A DNA stretch of 64,000 nucleotides from positions 1,700,740-1,764,739 of the forward strand of contig NW_021167081.1 in the NCBI RefSeq assembly GCF_003711515.1, given 5' to 3'. The position numbers were made by a program, and so were the translations under genes. Under the pieces are notes generated by a model. The model ran no database searches. It was not told where the DNA came from and saw only the letters and a list, made by a program, of their open reading frames with translations. This DNA comes from Sodiomyces alkalinus F11 (taxonomy: Eukaryota > Ascomycota > Sordariomycetes > Glomerellales > Plectosphaerellaceae). This document shows positions 22,392 to 33,433 of the stretch, one piece after another (the first letter of the stretch is position 1; each line of letters starts with the position of its first letter).

Positions 22392-24210
22392 TGTCACGGA
22401 GGCTCCTGTGATTCACATTCGAATCCCCGTCGTGAATGCGGGTGACAATGATAAATTGCCGACACACGCCCTTTCCAGCTTGCGCCATTTCTGTTCATGA
22501 AGAAGCATCGCCGCCCTGGCGGTAGTTACTCGCTCCCCGTTGACGGGTGGGAGAAGCTATCTAAGGATGAACGCAACCGTCTCGCCGAGAGACTAAAGTG
22601 AGCGAGTATTACGTCGCGCCGCCTTCTAAGCTGCGAAAGCAAGTATTTCTCTGTTCGGCGGTGATAAGTAATTACGTGCCTCCGCCAACCCAACGCTCCT
22701 GCGAGAACGACGGGATTCTGCACTCGACACACGGTTCAGTCGTCCCCCATCACTGTTTCTCGTCCCGTTTGGAAAACGCTCTCTTGGCGATGTGCCCGAT
22801 CCGCGTCGCACCCCCCTTCCCCCCTCCCGCTCCTTACCCTTTGGCTGGGTCAGCTGACAGAATCCCTGACACGACCGACAGGGGCCCCTCGCACCTCAGG
22901 ACCTAAGGAGCTCACAGGACCTCACAGGACCTCAGCATCTCGGGGCTCCCCTACGTAATTACGTGGGACTAGATGTCCGTAATTACCCCGATTCCTAATC
23001 CCAATGCGAACTTGTGGCCCAACCGTACCTGGACATCCCGGTCATCACATTATCAACAGCATGTTTTATACAAAATAGCGCATGTACATTATGTATAATG
23101 GGGTAATGATGTGATGATATGAGATGTGATACCGTGACAACAAAGTCCGACGAACCCTCGCGGCCGGCAAGAGGACCACGACTGGGAACAGGGGAGAAGA
23201 GAGGGAGAGACAACAATGCCTCGGTCCATTGTCCATGACAAATTCGTGCAACGGTCTCCGAAAACCCGTCCTAATTCGACCTGTGTTGCATATTATCGTC
23301 AGCCTTTCTTTTCCACATGTGCCCTACCTCAGGATGTGCTTCGCTCCCTTCCTTCCTGTTTCTGTCTCGCGAACCCCGCTGACGATGGTGCAAGCGGCAC
23401 GGTAGACACATCCTGGTCCATTCCCAGTGATCCTCAATGCGTTGCTGTACAGCGTATGCAGTAAGGTAGGTATGTGTGAAGTAGTCCTATGTAAGTGTAC
23501 AAAGGATGCATCCGGTCGATTGGGAGCGCTGGGGGGCTGGGGGGCTGGGCTGCTGGGACGCTGGGGCCCCGAGTAAAAAGGCTGAAGGATCAAATGTCGC
23601 CAAAGTCTCGGGTCACCAATAATCTCGACTGGCAAGGGTCAAGACAGGGGATAGGTAATCACAAACGTAATACCTGGAACAGAGCCCCCTTTGTGTCTGC
23701 CTAGGGATACGAAGTCTAACCCAGCCGCGGAATCAAGGGGCGAGGCACAGAGTGGTGGAATAAGCAGATCACATGTCCATCCATGTCATCGCGGACTTTG
23801 AGGAGGATGGGGGGGAAAGCCAGGGAGGAAGGGAATGAGGCTATCCATAATACGTCGGTTTCTGGTAGGAGGGGAAGGGGAGGGAGTCGGGTTGCTAGCT
23901 GACTGACCGTGCCTCCTCGCAAAGCGTCCGACCTACCCAACGTTTCCTAGGTACCTTAGGTAGTTTCCTCGTCGTAATGTCAAGCATCCCCACGCCATCG
24001 TGCAAGGCTCAGCAATTTAGAGGCTGGGCGGCCGAAAGATACAACGTACTTCCAGTCCCAAGTACCTTCAATCCCTGGAGTACCTTCGTGGGAAGTTCCA
24101 GTACCAACCAACGGCGATTGCCTTTGCCGCCTTTGTCCCGTGCCCTGTCATTTCTTGGTTATGTTGATATCGCATTTCAATTAATCGCTCGCATCGTCGC
24201 GGGCGTCTGT

Positions 24211-24265
24211 CACACACACACACGCACGCACACACGCACGCACACACGCACACGCACGCACGCAC
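24211..24265. repeat. CA/CG dinucleotide microsatellite
   Basis: About 55 bases of CA units mixed with CG units in alternating purine-pyrimidine order. Confidence 0.9.
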
Positions 24266-27200
24266 CACCACTTTCATCCAGTATTTTTCTGGGCCCTTGT
24301 CAACTTTCAGACATATTCTCCCCTCCTTCTTTTGTGTTGCCTGCCTGCATCCGTATCGTCAGGCGAAACAAAAAACAACAAGGCCGAGGGCAATACTGGC
24401 ATGAACGTACAACGTAACACAGACCTCCTATGTCTTGGCTTCTCGGGCCCGGGTAGGACCGTCGCGGGGGCACTCTACACTACATTACTCTGGCGATGCC
24501 GCACTAGCCCGAGGCTACTCCCGTTTCGCGCTCCGCAAAACGACTCTTGGCGTGTCCCGTTCTCGTTTTCTATGCGTTCGTCGAGTACCGGTCCTACGCT
24601 AAAGTTCTTTGTTTTTCAACACCGCTTCGGCGTTTCTTGCTTGACCATTGGGGGGGGGGGGGGGGGTTCCCCTTTGACCCTTGGTTCTCCTCGCCATTTG
24701 AGACGTCATCTAGTTATTTACCGGGACCAATGAGAAAAGAGAACAAGTGTTGGGAGATATACACGTGTAGCAGCCAGGGACAGATAAGGTCGGGGTATGG
24801 ATGGTATTGGTGTCCCATGGTACTTGTAGGCCATCTGTGTACGTTGTATATTTCATTGGGCACTTTTGCGAAGACCCGTGATGGAGAGGTCGTCTCGACT
24901 TCCAATCCATTAATGCCTTTGTGGAGTAATAAAGATGCTATTACGACATTATCGTCTCATCGAGTGTTACATACAACGTACATAGCCCCCCCCCCCCCCA
25001 GGAATGCGCCATGGACCCTGCCGTCGCCCGAGGACGTTGCCTGGCTTGGCTTCCCTCTCAGTCGGACGAACCTGGACCAAGAGATTCTCCGATCACTCCG
25101 ATGTCATGCATCAAACCCCGGCGACCTTTGTATGATGTTCCCATCAAGCCCGTCTGTCCATAGCTTTCCACGGCTTTCATTCTCCGATCGCTTAACAGGG
25201 TGCCAATATGGTAGCTATGCGGCCGTTTTCTTCCGATAACGTGCATTTCGTTCGACTTCGCATCAAGGGTCGTTGACGAGACAGTTTTATACAGAGAATC
25301 TCAACAGTGCCTGTGATGTGTGTACGAAAGGTAGTTGATTCGTCCGAGCTTTCGGATTATGGCAGCATCCCAAAGGACCTATCCGTGTCGTTCATCGACT
25401 TAAGACACGGCCGACCCGTGTCCAAGTACTTATGTACTATATCCCCTGCCATGTACTCTGTACGAAGGAGATATTCCAGTGATGAGTATTCGGCATGTTT
25501 CATCTTGGTGGGAAGAGAGAAAAGAAGAAAAAGAAAGGAGTTTGAGTGATCGGGTGAGCGGGTGAGCGGGTGCTCCGACTCGTTCGTCCTATTTCGTCCT
25601 ACACGTAAAAAGGTGTGGCACCGAATCAAGTCACTGAGGACCAGACCAGCCCAGCCACTCCGGCCAATCCTTCGAACCACACATTTCCGTTTCCGTGGCT
25701 TCATCTCCTCTTCCGGCAAAGCCACAGCCAGCCACTAGCCTCGATCTTCAGGGGGTGTGGCCAGTAGCGGGCTGACTGGTTGTGTGGACGATTCGTCATC
25801 AGAGCTTTCCCCTGGTTTCCACGTGGAAAAGTACGTAAGGCCTGTCCAACGAAAAAAGGCAGTGGAGACTGTGAGTGGGCGGAGAACAGGGTGGGCACGA
25901 CCGGGGCGCTGGGTCCAATGGTGGCTGAAGGATATCATGGGCTCATGGGCTGTGTTTGGACAGCGACGTGCCTGTCAGCCGTCAGCACGTTTTAAACGAC
26001 TCCATGCGCCATCATTGGTTAACCAAGCCTTCCTTTTCGATTCCGGATGAATTCCTTTTTGCTGCGAACGGATTTGTGGTGTTGATGTGTGGACAGACTG
26101 TTCGACGTGAATGGTTATTAACGGAGAGAACCGGTACCTTATATTGAACGCGTCCTTGGAAGTACCTGTACAGGGTGCCGCACAGCATGCCCCTACCACA
26201 CCACCCAAATATGCAGCACGTCACCGTAGGGATGTTTGCGGGCGTGACTTTATGATATCTCTGACTGGGTAATTCTATTGCCCTCCTGCATGCCATGATA
26301 AGACAATCGGTCCAGAAATTATCGCACCATCCAAGCCACCCGCGAAAGACGGGCTGAAAAGACGGAGAAGATTCCGTCCTCTGTCTTGCGCGGTGGCTGG
26401 CTGGGAGAGGAGGGAGCCAAAACGGACGGTCATCCTCGGGTCCGGAGGGAGCCGCAGCCGTGTAACGCGACCACGACTCGGTAGTGGGGGGGACAGACGG
26501 TAATGAGCAAATAAAGGGAAAAAGGGAAGGAAAAAAAAGAAAGATAAAAAAAAAGGAAAGACCGAAACTAGGCCACCGGACAGACTTCGGCCTCGTCGCT
26601 AACGTGTTTACGTGATATATTGGTGAGGTCAATAGTTCACTGCACACCACAATAGTCGGGAATTGTCTCCGAACTTCCCGTGAAGATGATCAATCTGTCG
26701 CTCAATGGTTATGGCAATAGTGTCTTATCGTTTTCCTGGCCGACATCCTGGGCTGTATCTAATCAAGGGCGTGTTCTGACAGATTTGGCTCGTGGAAACC
26801 AAACATTACCCAAGTGAAATAATATGATAATAGCCGTGTGCTGATACCCGCGTGCTGTTTGAAGTCGGGTTTTGCCAGAAACGCGGGGGAAATGAGAGAA
26901 AACGAGAGGGCTTCGTCCATCGGCCAAGGCGGGAGTTGACATATCAATCACGTCATCATACTCCAGGCCCGGCCGACAAAGAATATCCTATCAGTGACGG
27001 GTCTTCCACGGGTACCTTAGTGTACGTTGTACTTCACATTAATTACAGAGTAAAGATACAAACCAATCTTGCGAAGCTCGGCAGACCTGTAACACCAAGA
27101 CATATTGGTTCACATCGTACAGTGTATAAGAGCTACTTGATAAGCCGGCTGATCCTTCCGAAGCCTATGGATAGCCTATTCGCTCGTCTGAATCGTTGAC

Positions 27201-30200
27201 TGTCGGGTTCTGTGTTCTGTACATGTACATAATACCGTAGACCGCCAAACGTACACCATAGATTATGCTGACACATGTACGAAGAACTGCGTAGGCAGTA
27301 CAGTGAGTGAGCAAAAGTTTCGGGATAACCCAAAGTAGAATGCTTCGAACCTTTTGGGGAACACTTTTCTATTAGGGCAAAAACCATATTATATTATAAA
27401 AGTAACGAATCACTGGATATTTAAAATATACCGAAATTATTGCTCACCCACTGTAATAATGAAAAGCAGATTGTTGGCAAAGTGGGATGGAGTGCCGGGT
27501 CCCGAGTAAAAAAAAAAAAAAAACCCCCAAGCATCGTCGGAGCGATAGGCATCGCACTCCTTCAGTCCCTCGGAATGGCAAATTTCTTTTATTTTACCCG
27601 TGCCAGAGTGTCGGGTCAATCAGGACGCCTGCCTCGTCCTATCGGTCATCCTTGCCTTTCAGTCCTAGGGACTAGGAACCTCGTAAATGGTCAGAAATGA
27701 CCAGGAGTCTGTTGCCAAGTATAGAAATAAAAGCCTATGACGACAGCTGTCAGGCATAGGGAAATGACGGTGAGTTTCGGTAACAGCAATCGTTCAAGGG
27801 CAACAGGACCACGTGTTTTGACCAAACCCACTCTACACGGAGCACCTCCAGTTCTTTGATACCGCTACTTTGTGATGAAGTGTCGCTCCCATCTTGGCAG
27901 TGCGGTGTAGCAGGTCACAGGACACGTGAAACTTCATTCCCGAGAACAGTAAGGGGGCTAGGGACGAGACGACGCTCGGTTTCGGCAGTTCGATCCGAGC
28001 GTTTGCTATCGAGAAATATTCTTTTACGCAGAACTCGGCTTCAGCCCCAGACGCCACATTGTTCGAACGAAAACTTGTCGGCATTCGGAGTCGGGTATAC
28101 AAAGTACGAAGCGAAAGAATTTTTTTTGTTTGGCAAAGGGGTGCTCGTTTCATTTTACGAACGGCCACGGACCGGGGTTCCAAGACGTTCGCGTCTCGGA
28201 AAGAAAAGGAGTAGAAAACTATTCGCGAATATTCAAGAAATTGAATAACCAATCAGGGCGGAGAAATAGCAAACGTCTCGGCACGACCGATATTAAAGGG
28301 GAAAGTTGAATTGCCAATAAAATTTATCCAACTTTATTAACAATCGTGGGGTGAACTACTGGGCTAATTTCTGTCAAATTTCCCCAGCCTTGACCGCTAG
28401 ATTCTGGCAGGGAGCTGCCTGTGAGCCTCATCGCATCATATCCGTACATACTGCGCTATACTCTGCTAGAGATTTTAAACTCCGGGTGGTGTGTGCTGCG
28501 GACACGCGGACATCGTGCTAACGAAGCAACTATTGTATGTACTCCGTAGCATGAACGGGATAGAGTGGGGGCACAACGTGAAACGGAAGGGTTTTGGCGA
28601 TGGTCCCCACTCCTTCTGGAAGCCTTCGCACGCCTGAAGTACCGGTACGACACCTCGAACATAGGACGGGACGGACCCACGGCCTGGTCAACAATCAGGA
28701 ATCTCCGGGATACATACAAAAGAGGGACGGACGAGTGCAATACAAGAGCCGATGGGCCCGATCGGTTCGCAAACATGCGAGTCGCTTTGCCGTGTTGGGG
28801 TTGCCTTGGCCTCCCACAGGTTGCATCAGCGCCCGAGAGTAGGGCTCTCTTGGCCGCGAAGAAGCCAAGTCACCCTGGAATAGTGAGATGAGTCACTCTG
28901 AGTCCTTATTTCGGTGGAACAACGTTGTTTGATCGCGAGACCGCCGGGGTTTGCCGTATTACTGGTCAGCAAGCCAGGCCTAGCAGTGTCAGCTCCAATA
29001 TTGACAAAGACTAAGAACAAATGAAGGCATAGGTATCTCGGGCGCCTATTCGGCCGGGGCGGATCGGGCAACCACGTTGCTGCGCCCTACGCGTTGTATG
29101 TACACAGCCGCTCTCAGGATTGCCTGTGCATATTTGCACGGTCCGTAGGATTGGTAGGGCTGCATGGGACGGGTTTCCGTCCACTGCACGCACATATGTA
29201 CTTGAATTTCTTTTTCGCCATGGGTTATTGCTGACAGGATGTTCTGGTGAGGGCTGAGGTTCGGAAAGCCGGGAACGCATGTCGGAGCCGTCTTGGATGC
29301 CTCATACCGCGATGTTGATTGAGCCCATAGGTACGTTGTAGCTACAGTACGGATACAAACACACGAGGCCTCCGTTGTTGCGGATGCCTTTCCCAACTTC
29401 CTACTCGTAGGTAGTATTGGGTTTGATTTATGGATACCTACAGAATTGCCTTGTTTCATGATTTTGCCCTTGTGTCCCCATGCCCTGACATCGGTGTCGA
29501 TCAGCCAAAACTCACTAGGTGCGTTGTAAGTGGAAGACCCTTGTGGGGTCGTTGATGGCTGCCTGACGTGAGGATGCAAGGATTCGAAATGGTATTTACG
29601 AAGTACACGATTAACCGCTCACCGCAAATCTACCAGAGTATTGAGTCATACGGCTGTAGACGAGTTGTTTTGCGATTTGTTGCAAAGTATGAACTCCACG
29701 GAGATTCGAGGACTCATTATGGCGGTCAGACAACAACATTCGTACTACTTGCGTGTGTGGTAAAACGGATGTGGAGCATCGGACAACAGCAAAGGACAAT
29801 GCCCCGTGATCACGGCCGGTTGATCTACCGGGAACAAAAGAACAAGTTGGGTTGATTGTTGAGTTGTTGGGATTAAAGTGACCGATCAGACCCATCTTGT
29901 CAGGCGTTTGGCACAGAAAAATTCTCTTTTCCCCCAATCCCCAAATGGGGCACTGTTTATCATACGACGATGAAGAACCATTCCGGCGATTGCGAGAAGG
30001 ATGGGACTAATAAAATTTGAAAAGATGATTTTAGCGAGTAAGGTTGAGCGGTCTGTCTGCGTGGAGAGGATAATCAAAGCGATAATTAAAGGTACCTTTA
30101 AGGGTCATGTCGATCTCATCTCCGAGGATGGACCTAGCCACGTGACACAAAGTTCAAATTTCCTCTGAAATTAAAACCTCGTAATAAATCGACGAAATAA

Positions 30201-31911
30201 CTGGGAAGGTTTTGTCTAGAGTACGGAGCAGGTAGTGCACACCTGGGAACTCGGAGTCTGCCGCTCCTCCAATTTCGAATCTACCATTGACGATGTCTTA
30301 TCTGGTGGCTGTCTATAAGATATGGAATCTGAATCCGTATGATGTACAACGTAGGGAGCACAGCACGAGAAGCTGTCATGCGGAAAGAGCGGCTCCAACG
30401 ACATAGGTGCGTACAACGTACGAGGCGGTTTAATTTCCAGCTCTTCCCGGTGCGTCTGCACCTGCAACTGCAACCTGCACCTGTACAAACACGGAAGGGA
30501 GCAAAATGAAAATGCGTTTGTGTGGGTGCAAAAGAGAACACATGATCGCCCACAAACCCCCACCGCACCCATGCCAGGCTGCAGCATCCAGGTCCCATTC
30601 TTCCAGCTGGTCGGTATTTCGATGAGTCGGGGAATCAGGCACGAAAGAGGGGTTGATGTATGTACCGGTACCTCTGAGGAATTACTTCGAACAACCAAAA
30701 GAAGAAAAAAAAAAATAATAAAAAAAAATTGGGGTCAGAGCACGGGCTGTTGTTGCGACAGGGAGGCAAAAAGCCACATGTTACTGTATCGACAGGGGCA
30801 CGGTCAACCCAAGTGGGGCGTACCTACCAAGGCATTGTTTCATTTCGCTGCTTGCATCGGTCAACTTTGCGTCACTGTCTGGAGAAAAGGTACAACACGA
30901 GGGAGTATCTAGGTACTCCGTACATTACGGTATTAGCGAAATTATCACCCCTTGGCGTCCACTGACCGATCCACCGGAGGGACACATGCCCTGCCAAGCC
31001 TGATTTCCTATCATATGAAGCATTTTGTATGTCTGATCATCTAAGCACGAAGAACACTTCTACACATGACCTTATGTTGGTCTTTTGTTTAGTAGTAAAT
31101 AAACCAAATCGAAGAGGATAAAGAAAAAGTAACAGTAAATAGACACCTAATGTAATAGAGACTTGCATACGCGTAGACCAGTTCCGACACTTTGCATGAC
31201 GATTGCTAACAACTCCTAATATGGAAGTGTGGTAGTCCAGTGACGTTGCTCTTGGCCTAACCTTGGCACCGGACCGCTTTAGTTGCGGCCAAGGCTTGGG
31301 TCTGTCGAAGTACCAGAATTTTCCTTTTCGAGTACGGAGTACTCACGGCTAAAGTACCTTCAGTACCGAGTCTCCAGAGCAATTCCCTGTACATAATGCC
31401 CTAAAGCCTGATCGGCCGAATGAATGACCCTGGCCCAGCTGGGAAGTACATAGGGGTTCCCGTACGCTGTACATACGTTGCAACTTGCTTCGTACAAGGG
31501 GAAAGAAGGAAAAGAAGAAGAGGAGGGTGTGGAGGGTGGGGCGTATGATGTACGAAGTAATTACGGTGTGTATGAGAACGGGGCACCGAAATAGCAAAGC
31601 TGCTCGAGTCTCCTCGGTCATCATGGTCAGTTCCGTGAATACATAAAGGCCCATCCCTTTCTCTTCCCCGAACCCTGCTTTTGCCTCATGTGTCCCTTAT
31701 TCCTCCATAAGCTTCCTGACTCTTCCCGACCATACCAACCGGTTCACAATATCTCGCTACACGCTGTCAAGACAACATCTGAAAAGACGACTCAAAAGTC
31801 TCCAAGCTCGACCAGACCTCAACCACCAGCAACAACTACAACACGAAGTCTTAAGCTTTCTCTTGCTGTAGACCTCCAACCAAGAAACCAACATCCACAT
31901 ATAACTACTCA

Positions 31912-32025
31912 ATGGCTTCCACAACCAATTTCGACGAGATGCCCGCCCAGCGCCCCTCCCAGCTGCCTCCCTGCCCCGGCCCTCCCCCCAGCCGGCCTCT
32001 ACCTCCCACTCCGAAGAGGGTTTAG
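31912..32025 (+). CDS. Candidate 37-residue proline-rich small protein
   Basis: The ORF starts MASTTNFDEMPAQRPS and ends with a Pro-rich stretch before TAG at 32023-32025. What makes it notable is the DNA in front. About 31640 carries a TATA-like CATAAAGG, followed by a CT-rich stretch and then a CAA/ACA-rich, T-poor segment up to the ATG, in the order typical of leaders of strongly expressed fungal genes. No obvious splice donor would extend the frame. It may be a genuine small gene, the first exon of something mis-assembled, or a non-coding transcript. Confidence is low because the ORF is short and has no family I recognise. Confidence 0.35.
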   Translation: MASTTNFDEMPAQRPSQLPPCPGPPPSRPLPPTPKRV

Positions 32026-33286
32026 GAACATGATCTAAGGCTTTGACGAAACATCCTCTCTGGCATTCGCGCTCCATCTTGGTCTCGGCGAACCATTACG
32101 ACTCCTAATGCCGCCTGTTACATTCTACAGCGCAGCACTCCCCTAGGGAACGCAACTTGCAAAAAAAGTTCCCGACTGCTCCACTCCGTTATACGCAACC
32201 ACCTGAGCGATGCGCGGCACTTTTGTCTCTCTTGAGCAGCACTTCTCTCTTTCCGCATGCTAGGGTTTAACCGTACACACCACTCAAGCGCCTTACCTCG
32301 CCTTGCCTCTCCCTGCGAGTTGGCGATGCAGCATCAAGACGCTTGCCCCTTCGAATCCGCACCTCGGCAGCGATCCTACCCACACCGCACTCTTGCCTTT
32401 CCACACTACAGCAGCAACACAGCAAGCCGGCAGGGCCGGCTAGCTGGTCAACAGTCGAGAGCTTCGCAACCCCCTTCCAGATTCTCAATACGCTTGAGCA
32501 GGGGGTTCAGTTCCCAAACGGCTCAGACTACACAGGCTACACAAATGACAACATTCATTCTGCTATCATCGGGTCACCTCTTGACTGGCTCCCTCCTCCG
32601 GCTACCGGCTCTCCTCGTCGCTGTACTATATCAGGCGCCTTTTCTTCATCTTCTCTTCAGACACCGGCGAACATTTTCTCATATTCTCATTTAATCAATG
32701 ATGGCCTGCCCTCGCTCTTTTCGTTTTCGAGCAGGCGGGATGGCAACGGAACGGGATGGCAACGAGTTCTACGAGTTGGGAGGTTAACGGGAGTATCTGT
32801 TATGAAATTTGGTTCGGGTGCGGTCCAGGAAGCCCTGCTGATACTGGTTCTTGCATCATGGCGTCGGAGGAATAGAGGGGTGTCCTGCCATGGTGGATAC
32901 CCTCAAACACATTGTTTCTCTGCCCTCCCTCAACGGGATTTGGTGGACAACACAGTTGTGATTGGCTTGTTTGGATGTGCATACAGTTGAATTGAAAACT
33001 AGAGCATGACTTTGTTCAATCTTTCGTCCGTCCGTTCATTCTTTTGTTCTCAATGTGCAAGGGTGGTAGGTCGAGTGACGGTGAGACATGTTGGGACGCA
33101 TGCCAGAGGTCCCGGCGGCTATGAGGAAATGCTGGTAAGACAATCAAACATAAAGAAATTAAGCCCCCCCCCCCCCGTTCAACAATTTCAACAACTTATT
33201 AAAGATTTTCCACTTTTTTTAGAGACTATAATTCAACTAACTATTACCCCCCCTGCTAACCTAACTATTTCCCCCCTGCTAGCGTA

Positions 33287-33433
33287 AAGTTTATCTGACC
33301 TAACTATTACTATAGCCTCTACGCCTTACCCGATTATTACTCGCTAAGCTAATAATAATAGTCGGGCGAGGTCTACGGGATAGGAGAGTAATAAAGGGTA
33401 GGCGTTAACGCTTACTCGTATTTGTCAGATAAA
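33287..33433. mobile_element. Candidate MITE at left edge of the RIP block
   Basis: TTTATCTGAC at 33290-33299 is repeated in inverted orientation as GTCAGATAAA at 33424-33433, and the inner arms show weaker inverted similarity (GCCTTACCCGATTATTACTC against GAGTAATAAAGGGTAGGC). The 147-base unit is flanked by the direct pentamer GCGTA at 33282-33286 and 33434-33438, as expected for a target duplication. There is no coding capacity. It could equally be a hairpin-forming end of a larger element. Confidence 0.4.

Larger units (their letters stand above)
22392..33180. other. Gene-poor, non-RIP-mutated stretch of 10.8 kb
   Basis: I find no ORF with convincing coding character apart from the small candidate at 31912. 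Composition is mixed and CA/TG dinucleotides are normal, so this is not a mutated repeat block. It holds a triplicated CTCACAGGAC-like repeat (about 22911-22934), a CA/CG microsatellite (24211-24265), a G run (about 24650-24666), a C run (about 24988-25000) and scattered GTACGTTGTA and TACTCCGTA motifs (28540, 30914, 31333). ORFs such as 26012-26650 (-) and 32343-32990 (+) are the longest, but their composition follows the surrounding DNA and they show no domain. Confidence 0.5.

Noticed and set aside
24211..24265. CRISPR or telomere-like array
   Set aside because: It is a simple CA/CG dinucleotide microsatellite without spacers or TTAGGG units.
26012..26650. 212-residue minus-strand ORF
   Set aside because: No domain, and the hydrophobic stretch derives from a purine-rich simple-sequence run on the plus strand; no promoter-like or splice context.
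32343..32990. 215-residue plus-strand ORF
   Set aside because: No recognisable domain, mixed composition following the DNA, and it overlaps other equally long frames; it may be 3' sequence of the small candidate gene.
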